In this document: piece by piece, positions 8,910-17,221 of the stretch
Position numbering within the stretch: the stretch's first letter is position 1
Layout: each line of letters opens with the position of its first letter
Source: Neobacillus sp. DY30
GTDB lineage: Bacteria; Bacillota; Bacilli; Bacillales; Cytobacillaceae
Assembly: GCF_030123065.1 (NCBI RefSeq)
Contig: NZ_CP126093.1
Span: forward strand, 2,546,001 to 2,610,000
Direction: 5' to 3'
DNA length: 64,000 nucleotides
Notes under the pieces: generated by a model
Seen by the model: only the letters and a program-made list of their open reading frames with translations
Database searches by the model: none
Told to the model about the DNA's origin: nothing
Position numbers and translations under genes: made by a program

Positions 8910-8957
8910 TTTGCAATACTAAGTATAGGCAAAATATTTTTTAAAGGGGGAGAAAAA

Positions 8958-9518
8958 ATGAATCCAATTTTACTAGAGTTCCCAGAAGAATTCGAGTCAG
9001 AAAGATTATTAATTCGTAAACCGCTGCCAGGTGATGGAATAGCTGTCTATGATGCTGTTCAGGCTTCTTTGAATGAATTAAAAAAATGGATGCCTTGGGC
9101 TCATAAAACTCAAACGGTCGAAGATATGGAAGCGAACATGCGGGATGCACATGCTAAGTTTTTAACACGAGAAGATTTACGATTGCACCTATATAAAAAA
9201 GATACAGGTGAATTTATCGGCTCTTCCGGCTTACATAGAATTAAATGGGAGATTCCAAGATTTGAGATCGGGTATTGGATTGATACACGCCATCAAGGCA
9301 AAGGGTATATGACGGAAGCAGCAGAGGCAATAACCAATTTTGCTTTTAAGGAGCTTAAAGCTAAGCGAGTTGAAATCCGATGTGACTTTAATAACTTAAG
9401 AAGTAAGGCGATCCCTCAAAGATTAGGATTCACATTAGATGGCATATTAAAAAACTATTCTATTTCAGTCGATGGCAAAGATCTAGTAGATGAATGTGTC
9501 TATTCAAAAACAATTTAA
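8958..9518 (+). CDS. GNAT family N-acetyltransferase, RimJ/RimL type
   Basis: A 186-residue acetyltransferase, probably acting on an alpha-amino group of a protein or on a small amine. The family pattern is clear: N-terminal SERLLIRKP, the acetyl-CoA loop 'RFEIGYWIDTRHQGKGYMTEAAEAI' (about residues 95-120) with Q/RxxGxG-like QGKGYM, and the C-terminal IPQRLGF motif. AAAGGGGGAG precedes the ATG. A terminator hairpin follows directly. The substrate cannot be told from sequence. Confidence 0.88.
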   Translation: MNPILLEFPEEFESERLLIRKPLPGDGIAVYDAVQASLNELKKWMPWAHKTQTVEDMEANMRDAHAKFLTREDLRLHLYKKDTGEFIGSSGLHRIKWEIPRFEIGYWIDTRHQGKGYMTEAAEAITNFAFKELKAKRVEIRCDFNNLRSKAIPQRLGFTLDGILKNYSISVDGKDLVDECVYSKTI

Positions 9519-9531
9519 TCAAAGAATCAAA

Positions 9532-9566
9532 GAGTACCTTCATTTATTGTGAGGTACTCATTTTTA
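9532..9566 (+). terminator. Terminator after the acetyltransferase gene
   Basis: GAGTACCT (9532-9539) and AGGTACTC (9552-9559) form the stem, followed by ATTTTTAT. Confidence 0.8.
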
Positions 9567-9625
9567 TGTGGCTGTGTGAAAGTCGGGATTTCTATTCTGG
9601 TTAAAATGAACCAAATTTTATGATG

Positions 9626-9685
9626 TGTGATTTGCATCACTTACTCCAAGTGTGATTTTTCATATAATCACTATATAAACAGTGA
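9626..9685 (+). promoter_or_regulatory. hmp promoter with Fnr-type box at about -41.5
   Basis: TGTGA-N6-TCACT (9626-9641) matches the Fnr consensus TGTGA-N6-TCACA in 9 of 10 positions. A TATAAT -10 (9663-9668) puts the start near 9675, so the box centre lies at about -41.5, the class II activator position. The -35 region is poor (TTACTC), as expected for an activated promoter. A second dyad, TCACT-N8-AGTGA (9668-9685), overlaps the start site and could be a repressor site. The activator identity is inferred. Confidence 0.7.
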
Positions 9686-9718
9686 CAAACACAAAAACAC
9701 TACATAGGAGTGATAGTT

Positions 9719-10960
9719 TTGTTAGATCGCAATACAATCGAAATCATCAAATCAACAGTACCAGTATTAGAAAAACACGGAGAAACCATTACAACACGTT
9801 TTTATCAGTTAATGTTTGGAAATCACCCAGAACTATTAAATATCTTCAACCATGCAAATCAAAAACAAGGAAGACAACAAAAAGCACTTGCTGGTACCGT
9901 CTATGCGGCTGCTCAATATATTGATAATCTTGAAGCCATTCTTCCAGTCGTGAAACAAATTGCGCACAAACATAGAAGTCTTGGCATTAAACCTGAGCAT
10001 TATCCGATTGTAGGAAAACACCTATTATTAGCCATTAAAGATGTGTTAGGAGACGCAGCTACAGATGAAATTATTAATGCTTGGGCTGAGGCTTATGGAG
10101 TAATCGCAGACGTCTTTATTAGTGTGGAAGCTGAAATGTATGAAGAAGCTGAAAAACAAAAAGGCGGTTGGGAAGATTTCCGCAGTTTTGTAGTTGACCG
10201 CAAAGTAAAAGAAAGTGATGTTATTACATCCTTTTACCTAAAACCTGCAGACAACAAAGAAATAGCTCATTTCCTTCCAGGTCAGTATATCAGTATTAAA
10301 CTTGAAATCGCTGATGAGGAGTATACACATATTCGACAATACAGTCTATCAGACGCACCTGGTAAAGATTATTACCGTATTAGCGTTAAACGTGAAGCAG
10401 GTACAGCGAACCCTGATGGAATGGTTTCAAATTATCTTCATGACACAGTTAAAGAGGGAGAAATCTTAAATGTAAGTGCACCAGCAGGGGATTTTGTTCT
10501 CGATACTGAAAAAAATACACCAGTTGTGTTATTAAGCGGTGGGGTTGGGTTAACTCCAATGTTGAGCATGTTAAAAACAGTGGTTGAAGTCCAGCCGCAA
10601 AGAAATGTAACATTTATTCACGCAGCAGCCAATGGTAATGTTCATGCGTTAAGAGAGGAAGTTGAATCATTAACAGCTCTTGATAATGTAAAATCATATT
10701 TCTTTTATGATTCGCCAACAGAAGAAGACCGTAAGAACCATAGCTTCGATGTGGAAGGATATGTGACTCAGGACTGGCTTGCTAAGAATATTCCTACTGT
10801 CGACGCAGACTTCTATTTCTGCGGCCCTGTACCATTCATGAAATCAATCAATACTTCTTTACGGAATTTAGGAGTTGCGGAAGAGAGAATTCACTTTGAA
10901 TTTTTTGGACCAAAAGGCAGTTTAGAAGAGAGTGTGACGAAAGAACCGGTTTCCGTTTAG
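9719..10960 (+). CDS. hmp: Flavohaemoglobin, nitric oxide dioxygenase
   Basis: Hmp oxidises NO to nitrate using O2 and NAD(P)H in the cytoplasm. The globin domain covers residues 1-135, with the proximal His in [10 protein letters not shown]. The FAD domain follows ([10 protein letters not shown], the RxYS motif), then the NAD domain ([14 protein letters not shown] and [11 protein letters not shown]). The TTG at 9719 is chosen over the GTG at 9710 because AGGAG lies 8 bp before it and the product then begins [15 protein letters not shown], as in B. subtilis Hmp. Length is 413 residues, typical. An Fnr-like box upstream suggests induction by low oxygen, consistent with exposure to NO during nitrate respiration. 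Confidence 0.96.
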   Translation: MLDRNTIEIIKSTVPVLEKHGETITTRFYQLMFGNHPELLNIFNHANQKQGRQQKALAGTVYAAAQYIDNLEAILPVVKQIAHKHRSLGIKPEHYPIVGKHLLLAIKDVLGDAATDEIINAWAEAYGVIADVFISVEAEMYEEAEKQKGGWEDFRSFVVDRKVKESDVITSFYLKPADNKEIAHFLPGQYISIKLEIADEEYTHIRQYSLSDAPGKDYYRISVKREAGTANPDGMVSNYLHDTVKEGEILNVSAPAGDFVLDTEKNTPVVLLSGGVGLTPMLSMLKTVVEVQPQRNVTFIHAAANGNVHALREEVESLTALDNVKSYFFYDSPTEEDRKNHSFDVEGYVTQDWLAKNIPTVDADFYFCGPVPFMKSINTSLRNLGVAEERIHFEFFGPKGSLEESVTKEPVSV

Positions 10961-10974
10961 GAAATCGGTTTTTT
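10945..10974 (+). terminator. Terminator overlapping the end of hmp
   Basis: ACCGGTTTCC (10945-10954) and GGAAATCGGT (10960-10969) form the stem, followed by TTTTTT; the 5' arm is inside the coding sequence. Confidence 0.8.
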
Positions 10975-11050
10975 CTGTGCCCAAAAGTTTGATTCATCCA
11001 GTAATTATGATTAAATAAAAGGTAGAAATAGCCAGAAAGGATGAAGCTAT

Positions 11051-11827
11051 GTGAATAAAAACGTCATAAAATTTGTAACCATGATATCAGTATTTTTTTG
11101 CCTCCTCTGGCTGGCAGGACTAGGATGGGCTGTAACTGAATATTATGCAGGCAAGCCTGATAAAATCCAAGAGAAAACCAATGTAGAAAAAAAAGAAGAT
11201 AAAAAAGATGGCATGCATATTGTTGCCATAGGTGATTCCCTAACAAGAGGAACAGGTGATGAAACAGGAAAAGGGTATGTAGGTTTTCTTCTAGATGAAA
11301 TAAAGGAAAAATCAAAGAAGGACGTTAGACTGACGAATTTAGGTATAAGCGGTCAACGGTCTGACCAGCTCAAGCAGCAAATTCAGCAAACGGAAGTGAA
11401 ACGTCAGCTGCAAAGTGCAGATATGATTTTAGTAACAATGGGCGGCAATGATTTGTTTAGAGGCGGACAAGGGTTACTGGAGTTTGAGGAAGCTGGCATT
11501 GCCGATATTGAGAAAAAGTTCTTGGAGAATATGAGATTTATTTTTCAACAGATTCGTGCTAGCAATAGTGAAGCAAATGTATTTTTTATCGGATTATATA
11601 ATCCCTTTATTGAGTTAGAGCAGGGGAAAGAAATGTCTGCAGTCGTTCGTCACTGGAATTACCAGAGTGCAGAATTAAGTGCAGCTTTTCCAAAAATCGT
11701 CTTTGTACCGACATTTGATCTTTTTGAGTTGAAGGTAAATGATTACCTTTATTCTGACAAGTTTCATCCGAATACTAAAGGGTACCGTTTAATTGCTGAA
11801 CGAGTGGCTTCATTGCTAACCTGGTAA
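11051..11827 (+). CDS. SGNH/GDSL hydrolase, membrane anchored
   Basis: A 258-residue esterase/lipase-like protein. An N-terminal TM helix at residues 8-28 anchors it or acts as an uncleaved signal. Block I is GDSL with Ser63, block III is GGNDLF and block V is DKFHPN (Asp236, His239), giving a complete catalytic set. It resembles YpmR-type proteins of Bacillus. Start GTG at 11051 follows GAAAGGATG; the overlapping ATG at 11049 is followed at once by TGA, so it is not the start. The ABC transporter gene starts 13 bp downstream, so one operon is likely. The natural substrate is unknown. Confidence 0.87.
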   Translation: MNKNVIKFVTMISVFFCLLWLAGLGWAVTEYYAGKPDKIQEKTNVEKKEDKKDGMHIVAIGDSLTRGTGDETGKGYVGFLLDEIKEKSKKDVRLTNLGISGQRSDQLKQQIQQTEVKRQLQSADMILVTMGGNDLFRGGQGLLEFEEAGIADIEKKFLENMRFIFQQIRASNSEANVFFIGLYNPFIELEQGKEMSAVVRHWNYQSAELSAAFPKIVFVPTFDLFELKVNDYLYSDKFHPNTKGYRLIAERVASLLTW

Positions 11828-11840
11828 GGAGACCGGCCAT

Positions 11841-12752
11841 ATGGAGAATATTACGTTATCTGTACATAATTTAAAAAAGGTAATTGGGAAAAAAGAAATC
11901 ATTAAAGGTATAAGTTTTGAGTTAAAGGAAGGGGAGGTATTCGGTTTCTTAGGCCCTAATGGTGCTGGGAAAACGACAACGATCCGAATGCTGGTAGGAT
12001 TAATTAAACCGACATCCGGGAGTATTCAAATTGGCGGCTTTAATATTGTCGATCACTTTGAGGAAGCAATGAGACACCTCGGCTGTATTGTTGAAAACCC
12101 AGAATTATATCCGTACCTATCAGGTTATGACAATCTCCTCCATTTTGCACATATGCTAGATGGTATTGGTGAAGAGCGAATCAACGAGGTGACCCAGCTT
12201 GTGGGTCTAAGAGATCGAATTCATGATAAAGTTAAAACCTATTCCTTAGGGATGAGGCAAAGACTCGGGATTGCACAGGCCCTATTAGGCAGACCTAAAG
12301 TTTTAATCCTTGATGAACCTACGAATGGGTTAGACCCTGCGGGAATCAGAGAAATGCGGGAATTTATCCGGTTTCTAGCGGAAGAGGAAGGACTAAGCGT
12401 TCTGGTTTCGAGCCATCTATTAAGCGAGATCCAATTATTGTGTGATCGAGTGGCGATTATTTCTAGAGGGACTGTAATTACAACCGATACAGTCGATAAC
12501 TTGCTATCGAATCGCGAACGGATCATTTGGCGCTTTCATCCGCTTGAAAAAGGCAAAGAACTGTTACGTTCCATCACATCCATTGAAGAAAGAACGGATG
12601 GTACAGTATCGACGGAATATGATGAAATCAAGACTTCGGAGTGGAATAAAATGCTCGTGGAAGCAGGCGTTTCCGTAACTGAAATGTATCGAAAAATGCC
12701 AGTATTAGAAGATTTGTTCCTCGAACTAACCGGGGGTGACTCCATTGAATAA
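11841..12752 (+). CDS. ABC transporter ATP-binding protein (BcrA/CcmA type)
   Basis: A 303-residue nucleotide-binding subunit. Walker A is GPNGAGKTT (about residues 38-46), the signature is YSLGMRQRLG, Walker B is VLILDEPTNGLD, and the H-loop is SSHLL. A C-terminal extension of about 80 residues is typical of the multidrug/bacitracin-resistance ABC-2 branch. AAGGAGACC sets the start. It overlaps the permease gene by 8 bp and would pair with it to form an ABC-2 exporter. The substrate is unknown; export of a peptide antibiotic or lipid is possible. Confidence 0.9.
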   Translation: MENITLSVHNLKKVIGKKEIIKGISFELKEGEVFGFLGPNGAGKTTTIRMLVGLIKPTSGSIQIGGFNIVDHFEEAMRHLGCIVENPELYPYLSGYDNLLHFAHMLDGIGEERINEVTQLVGLRDRIHDKVKTYSLGMRQRLGIAQALLGRPKVLILDEPTNGLDPAGIREMREFIRFLAEEEGLSVLVSSHLLSEIQLLCDRVAIISRGTVITTDTVDNLLSNRERIIWRFHPLEKGKELLRSITSIEERTDGTVSTEYDEIKTSEWNKMLVEAGVSVTEMYRKMPVLEDLFLELTGGDSIE

Positions 12753-13725
12753 ACTCATTCAAAATGAAATGATGAAACTGATTGCAAAAAAAAGACTAGT
12801 GGTTATAGCGATTATCATTGGTATTTTGGTCGCATTATTCACCTATGCACAATTTAAAGAGACTGAACGGCAAAGAGAAAAGTTAGGGACCGATGATTGG
12901 CGTACTATCATACAACAAACAATCATTGATCAGCAAAACCGTATCAGCAGCCCTCGGATTTCTGACGAGTGGAAACAACAGCTCCAAATAGCGTTACAGC
13001 AAAATCAGTATTACCTTGATCATGATATAAATCCTTCAGAGCCGGGTGCTCCTACGTTTATGAGGATTTTTTTAGAGAATTCGATTGAACTGTTTATCCC
13101 TTTGATGGTGATGGTTATTGCTAGTGATATCGTATCTTCTGAGCATAGTCAAGGCTCTATTAAGCTGTTGTTAACGAGACCAGTTAAGAGATGGAAAGTC
13201 CTTCTGAGTAAGTACATTACTCTTATTCTTGCCATCTCGTTAATTGTTGCGATTGCCGGCCTGCTATCCTATAGTATTTCGGGGCTGGTTTTTGGTTACA
13301 AAGGCTGGGGAGCACCAGTATTGACGGGCTTTAGTGTGAGTGATGGAGGTCTAAATACTGCAAGTGTGAAACTAATCGATCAATGGCAGTTTTTATTAAT
13401 GGATTTTGGACTTGTTTGGCTAGTGGCCATCGTCGTGGGAACACTCTCATTTATGTTATCTGTACTCATTCGAAGTACAGCAGCCGGTATGGGTGTTATG
13501 TTAGCTGCGCTTATTTCAGGAGCGATTCTTAGTAATATGGTTTCTTCTTGGGAGTCAGCTAAATATTTCTTTATGGTAAATTTAAAGTTAACAAACTACA
13601 TGAATGGAAATCCACCTCCAATTGAAGGGATGACGCTATCATTTTCCATGATGGTTCTTCTCGTTTGGTGGGCTGCTGGATTATTTGTTTCCTTTTATGT
13701 ATTTACTAAAAAGGATGTTTATTAA
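12745..13725 (+). CDS. ABC-2 type transporter permease
   Basis: A 326-residue membrane subunit. I choose the TTG at 12745, which follows GGGGGTGA at 6-bp spacing; the in-frame GTG at 12736 would sit inside that RBS. TM helices lie near residues 17-34, 112-132 (after a long external loop rich in Gln), 160-185, 212-235, 243-265 and 290-315. The cytoplasmic 'SEHSQGSIKLLLTRPVKRWKVLLSKY' segment is the usual coupling helix of ABC-2 permeases. Translational overlap with the ATPase gene indicates a joint complex. Confidence 0.88.
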   Translation: MNKLIQNEMMKLIAKKRLVVIAIIIGILVALFTYAQFKETERQREKLGTDDWRTIIQQTIIDQQNRISSPRISDEWKQQLQIALQQNQYYLDHDINPSEPGAPTFMRIFLENSIELFIPLMVMVIASDIVSSEHSQGSIKLLLTRPVKRWKVLLSKYITLILAISLIVAIAGLLSYSISGLVFGYKGWGAPVLTGFSVSDGGLNTASVKLIDQWQFLLMDFGLVWLVAIVVGTLSFMLSVLIRSTAAGMGVMLAALISGAILSNMVSSWESAKYFFMVNLKLTNYMNGNPPPIEGMTLSFSMMVLLVWWAAGLFVSFYVFTKKDVY

Positions 13726-14029
13726 TAAACGTAAAGAGAAATTTTATCATCGGTCATTAAGTGGGAATAGGAACAGAATTTCTCATTTATGACTCGGACA
13801 TTGATGATACCCTTTGAATGTTACATTTTTATTATACTAGTCAGACATTTTATACTATGGAGGCAGAAGCCACACATTTGTAATATAATGGTGCAAAAAA
13901 AACCACCTTTCACATTGAAAGGTGGTTCTGCCGCCTGACATTGGGGGATATCGGCAGCGGTTTAAGATTGGGATGTTCTATTCAATTGGCAGAAAGGGAG
14001 GGAATCCTTACTCCATTTGTTCCATTACA
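13726..14029. other. Intergenic region between convergent genes
   Basis: About 300 bp with no supportable ORF. It holds the minus-strand terminator at 13893-13927 and a weak CTGCCG/CGGCAG dyad near 13927-13957. Nothing else is recognised. Confidence 0.5.
13893..13927 (-). terminator. Terminator of the NDH-2 gene (minus strand)
   Basis: AACCACCTTTCA and TGAAAGGTGGTT are perfect 12-bp arms with a 3-nt loop. On the minus strand the stem is followed by a run of T (13895-13902 read in reverse). Confidence 0.85.
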
Positions 14030-15253
14030 TTACTGATTAGCTGTCATCTTCACGGGTTCTTTACTAAATCCAAAGTGTTGTTTAATGATAAGTGATGGAC
14101 CGCCAAGGTTTAATAGATAGCGAGCCTCAATAACCTGTTTCATAAATGCACCAAATAAACCAGAAAGTCTAAAATTACCTACTTTCCCTACAGCAGCAAA
14201 GTTTCCAATAGACGCGACAGAACCTTTATGATGATATTCAAAAGCCTTTAAATTTTCTCTTCGAAGGGCAGCAGCAATATTTTTTGCACACACATCGGCT
14301 TCCTGCAGGGCAACTTGTGCTGTTGGCGGCAGTGCATTTTTTTCATCCTTCATGAATAGTGAGCAGTCACCAATACTAAAGATGTTTTTCATACCCCTCA
14401 CACGGAGATATGAATCAACTGGGAGTTTACCTTTTACAACCGGCAAACCACAGTTCTGAACGATTGGATTGCCTTTGACACCACATGACCAAATTAAGGT
14501 ACGTGTCGGAATCTCGATATTATTTTCAAGTACCACTTTCTCAGGAGTGCACTCTAATATTTTCGTAGACATATACATATTGATATTAAACTTCTCTAAA
14601 ACGTCAGTTGTATATTGGATAGATTCCTTAGGGAAAAACGGAATAACGGATGGAGCAGCCTCGACAGCAACAATTTTCACTTCTTCGAAGGGTACATCAT
14701 ACTTTTTACAAAGTTTTGGCAGTCCTTCAGCCAGTTCACCCAGCATCTCCACTCCTGTAAATCCGCCGCCAGCTACAACAAAGGTAAGGCGTGATGGATC
14801 TTTGTCCTCTTTATATTGCGTTAACTGTCTTACGATTTGATTATAAATGGCTTTCGTACTTCTGAAGCTTCGGATAGCGAAGGCATGTTCTTTAATGCCA
14901 GGGATTCCGAAGTTTTCAATATCAAAACCTAATGCAATTAAGAGATAGTCATATTCTACACTAACACCATCTTCAAGATTCACTACTTGTTTATTTACAT
15001 CAACACCAGTTACATTGCCCTTGATAAAATTTGTTTTTTGTTGATTAATCAATTCTGGAATTTCCATAGCAATTTGACGGTCGGCGGCAGTACCAGCCCC
15101 AGTTTTATGTAGCTGTGTCGTAATATAATGGTATGCATGTTTATTGATTAAAGTAACGTCTGCTTCACCTGATTTTAGAAGTTTCTCAAGCTTCTTACTA
15201 GTGATGATACCGCCATATCCAGCCCCTAAGATTACGATTTTTGGCTTGTTCAT
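14030..15253 (-). CDS. Type II NADH dehydrogenase (NDH-2), FAD-dependent
   Basis: A 407-residue membrane-associated, non-proton-pumping NADH:menaquinone oxidoreductase. The FAD-binding GxGxxG (GAGYGG, residues 10-15) opens the protein. A second GxGxxG-type NADH fold lies near 165 (VVAGGGFTGVE), and the FAD motif SIGDCSLF near 300. I place the start at the ATG at 15253 behind GGGAGAGA; the frame extends to 15313 without an RBS. It is closest to the YumB/YjlD group. Two Rex boxes upstream fit B. subtilis, where Rex represses ndh at low NADH. It supplies electrons to quinol oxidases such as the qox products encoded in this window. Confidence 0.9.
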   Translation of the reverse strand: MNKPKIVILGAGYGGIITSKKLEKLLKSGEADVTLINKHAYHYITTQLHKTGAGTAADRQIAMEIPELINQQKTNFIKGNVTGVDVNKQVVNLEDGVSVEYDYLLIALGFDIENFGIPGIKEHAFAIRSFRSTKAIYNQIVRQLTQYKEDKDPSRLTFVVAGGGFTGVEMLGELAEGLPKLCKKYDVPFEEVKIVAVEAAPSVIPFFPKESIQYTTDVLEKFNINMYMSTKILECTPEKVVLENNIEIPTRTLIWSCGVKGNPIVQNCGLPVVKGKLPVDSYLRVRGMKNIFSIGDCSLFMKDEKNALPPTAQVALQEADVCAKNIAAALRRENLKAFEYHHKGSVASIGNFAAVGKVGNFRLSGLFGAFMKQVIEARYLLNLGGPSLIIKQHFGFSKEPVKMTANQ

Positions 15254-15297
15254 TTTAATCTCTCTCCCAACATTAAATAAACTATCTACGATTTTTA

Positions 15298-15315
15298 TTG
15301 TGAAACAATTCACAT
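15298..15315. promoter_or_regulatory. Rex operator 1 upstream of the NDH-2 gene
   Basis: TTGTGAAACAATTCACAT matches the Rex consensus TTGTGAANNNNTTCACAA in 13 of 14 defined positions. It lies 45 bp before the ATG at 15253. Confidence 0.85.
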
Positions 15316-15353
15316 TGGAGTAGAAAAAACATAGAGCACTCTGCTCATATTTA

Positions 15354-15371
15354 TTGTGAAGTGTTTCACAT
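15354..15371. promoter_or_regulatory. Rex operator 2 upstream of the NDH-2 gene
   Basis: TTGTGAAGTGTTTCACAT matches the Rex consensus in 13 of 14 defined positions. Its centre is 56 bp from that of site 1, so cooperative looping or a double block is possible. Confidence 0.85.
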
Positions 15372-15543
15372 ATCTTCTATATTCATAGCATACGATACCT
15401 TCTAATATTAAACAAGTGGGTGATTCCATCAAAATTTGTCGAATTGGTAAATTTTTTTCTACATACGGGGAATGATAATTTCGTGCAAATTTAATGATTG
15501 GTTAAATTTTGAACGAATATAGCAAAGAAAGAAGGAGATTTAA

Positions 15544-16140
15544 TTGAAATTTAGATTGTTGATAATGGTGTTAGGATTGTTACTCGCCATGCCTGGTTTT
15601 ACATCTGCCAATGTTCAAACACCAAATGATAGTGAGAAACATGCTGAAAAAAGACCAGCTCCCGATTCACAGGATAAACAAGAAGACAAGGAAGCAGAAG
15701 AGTGTGATTGTGAAAAACAAGAGCATAGTCACAAACACTGGCAAGCAAAAATGGCTGAGCGTGAACAAAAACTGCTAGCATGGGTAGATCAATATACGCC
15801 GGATAAAAAAGCAGAATGGACAAAGGTTTTAGCGGAAAAAAAAGAATTAAGAAATAAATGGCTAAGTCCAGAAAATGCACAGAAGCGTGAAGAGTGGAAG
15901 CAACAAAAGATGGCCAAAATTCAGGAGCTAAAAAAACAATTAGACGAAGGAAAAATCACTAAAGAGGAATTTGTTGAAAAGGCTCATGGCGGCAAGGCGA
16001 TGGGGAATTGGAAAACTTTCCATGATCTAAAAGCTGCAGTTGACGCGAAAAATGATAAACAGTCTGCAGAGCTATTGAATCAATTGCTTGAACAATCTAA
16101 ACAACATAACGAAAAAATAAAAACGATGTTAGCCGAATAA
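15544..16140 (+). CDS. Secreted, charged hypothetical protein (198 aa)
   Basis: A TTG start at 15544 follows AAGGAGAT. Residues 1-23 form a signal peptide (LLIMVLGLLLAMPGFTSA with an SA-N cleavage site). An acidic, Cys/His-rich stretch, EECDCEKQEHSHKHW, occurs at about 57-71 and could bind a metal. The remainder (about 75-198) is strongly helical with many Lys, Glu and Trp and repeated 'EWxxxLAEKKELRNKW'-like pieces. The family is unknown to me. It is divergently oriented from the Rex-controlled NDH-2 gene, whose Rex sites lie 170 bp or more away. Cell-wall or metal-related roles are possible but unsupported. Confidence 0.75.
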   Translation: MKFRLLIMVLGLLLAMPGFTSANVQTPNDSEKHAEKRPAPDSQDKQEDKEAEECDCEKQEHSHKHWQAKMAEREQKLLAWVDQYTPDKKAEWTKVLAEKKELRNKWLSPENAQKREEWKQQKMAKIQELKKQLDEGKITKEEFVEKAHGGKAMGNWKTFHDLKAAVDAKNDKQSAELLNQLLEQSKQHNEKIKTMLAE

Positions 16141-16151
16141 TCTTAAAAAAC

Positions 16152-16190
16152 AAGACACCAAAACCATTCATGGCTTTGGTGTCTTTTCAA
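16152..16190. terminator. Bidirectional terminator
   Basis: AAGACACCAAA and TTTGGTGTCTT form the stem around 16166-16171, with A-rich sequence before and T-rich sequence after. It serves the genes converging on it. Confidence 0.8.
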
Positions 16191-16593
16191 TTTCCTCAAC
16201 ATTCACAAGGATATAATCTTTATAATACACGATTAACTCATTTTTTGAGTGGGCTGCTTTTTGAATCACGCTTTGGTTTCGACAAAAAAGAGGAATTTCT
16301 ATGGAGCCGTTATGGAAAATCATAAAAGTAAAATCATTAGATAAAGGTGATTCTTCATTTCGAATCATAATGAACCTACCTTTAAATGAGGAGAGATTTA
16401 AGATATTTTCTTTTTCTGCTTTGCTCGCTTGATCAAGAAATTTGTAATTTAAATGTTGAAAAAGATCTTTTAAAAAAATCAGCAATGCAATAAAACCAGA
16501 GAGTAACAATGCAGTCAAATGGGTTTCTGGAATGGCATGGGACGAAACGGAAATACCGAAAAATAAGAGGGCAGCAAATAAATGAAAGTACAT
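16168..16593 (-). CDS. Hypothetical membrane protein (141 aa)
   Basis: The product has two hydrophobic helices at residues 1-20 and 26-45, then a soluble part of about 95 residues with beta-strand character (KGRFIMIRNEE, FTFMIFHNGSIEIPLF, ELIVYYKDYILVNVEEI). The start at 16593 is preceded by AAGGTG. I recognise no family. The soluble part would face the cytoplasm if the two helices form a hairpin. The stop codon falls in the loop of the shared terminator. Confidence 0.7.
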   Translation of the reverse strand: MYFHLFAALLFFGISVSSHAIPETHLTALLLSGFIALLIFLKDLFQHLNYKFLDQASKAEKENILNLSSFKGRFIMIRNEESPLSNDFTFMIFHNGSIEIPLFCRNQSVIQKAAHSKNELIVYYKDYILVNVEEIEKTPKP

Positions 16594-16782
16594 TTAAAAA
16601 CACCTTCTTTTTTGGAATGGAAAAGGAAGATAAGTGGAGGCGTGGTGTAATTGTCTATATTTTTAGAATACTATAAAAAACTGGCGTCGTAAATTTTAAA
16701 CAATCCAAATAATAAATCCCTTTTAAAAAGACCAAGCAGGGGGAACATTTAAAAAGTAATGAAATAAAGGAGGGACTTTCCG

Positions 16783-16908
16783 ATGGCTAGAAATCGATTT
16801 CTTATGACAACAGCTGCATTAGGGGCGGCCTATTTACTTAGAAATGAAAAGGCGAGAAAGAAGCTATTCAATCAATTTCAAGCATTTGCTGATAAATCAC
16901 GGAGATAA
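16783..16908 (+). CDS. Small hydrophobic/basic protein (41 aa)
   Basis: ATG at 16783 follows AAAGGAGGG at ideal spacing. The frame runs MARNRFLMTTAALGAAYLLR and ends DKSRR. It has a short hydrophobic segment (residues 6-19) flanked by basic residues, and an amphipathic tail. The strong RBS and the terminator-like hairpin right after the stop support a real gene. The family is unknown to me; membrane association is likely. Confidence 0.65.
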   Translation: MARNRFLMTTAALGAAYLLRNEKARKKLFNQFQAFADKSRR

Positions 16909-16910
16909 AA

Positions 16911-17000
16911 AAGTGCAAGCTGGCTAACAGCTTGCACTTAGCAGATAAATTCAGGAGACAAAAAGTGCAAGTTGCCTAGCAGCTTGCATTTATTTTTTCA
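16911..17000. terminator. Two tandem near-identical hairpins between convergent genes
   Basis: AAGTGCAAGCTG/CAGCTTGCACTT (16911-16939) and AAGTGCAAGTTG/CAGCTTGCATTT (16963-16991) repeat within a 52-bp direct duplication. The second is followed by TATTTTTT and terminates the small plus-strand gene. On the minus strand both are preceded by the end of tatA. Confidence 0.75.
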
Positions 17001-17205
17001 AATCAATTTTTTCTTTTTGGGCTTGTTTCAGATCCTCTTGAATTTCTTCTTTGATGTCATTTGTGATTCCTTCCGAGGCACGTTTGAATTCACGAATGGA
17101 CTTACCGACAGCACGACCAATTTCAGGTAGTTTATTTGGACCAAAGATAATTAACGCAAGAACTAGGATTAAGATTAATCCGGGTACACCAATGTTGGAA
17201 AGCAT
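16990..17205 (-). CDS. tatA: Sec-independent translocase subunit TatA
   Basis: A 71-residue TatA/TatB-type protein. It has an N-terminal TM helix (residues 5-20), the hinge FGPNKLPEIGRAVGKSIREFK, and a charged amphipathic helix and tail. It oligomerises in the membrane to pass folded twin-arginine substrates with TatC. AAAGGAGAT precedes the ATG. No tatC lies adjacent, so the partner must be encoded elsewhere. The 3' end overlaps the tandem hairpins. It lies 17 bp downstream of the M42 peptidase gene on the same strand, so cotranscription is likely. Confidence 0.94.
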   Translation of the reverse strand: MLSNIGVPGLILILVLALIIFGPNKLPEIGRAVGKSIREFKRASEGITNDIKEEIQEDLKQAQKEKIDLKK

Positions 17206-17221
17206 ATCGAAATCTCCTTTT

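Noticed and set aside
9682..9924. 80-aa frame overlapping the start of hmp
   Set aside because: It is an alternative frame of hmp with Asn/Ser/Arg-rich composition and no family resemblance.
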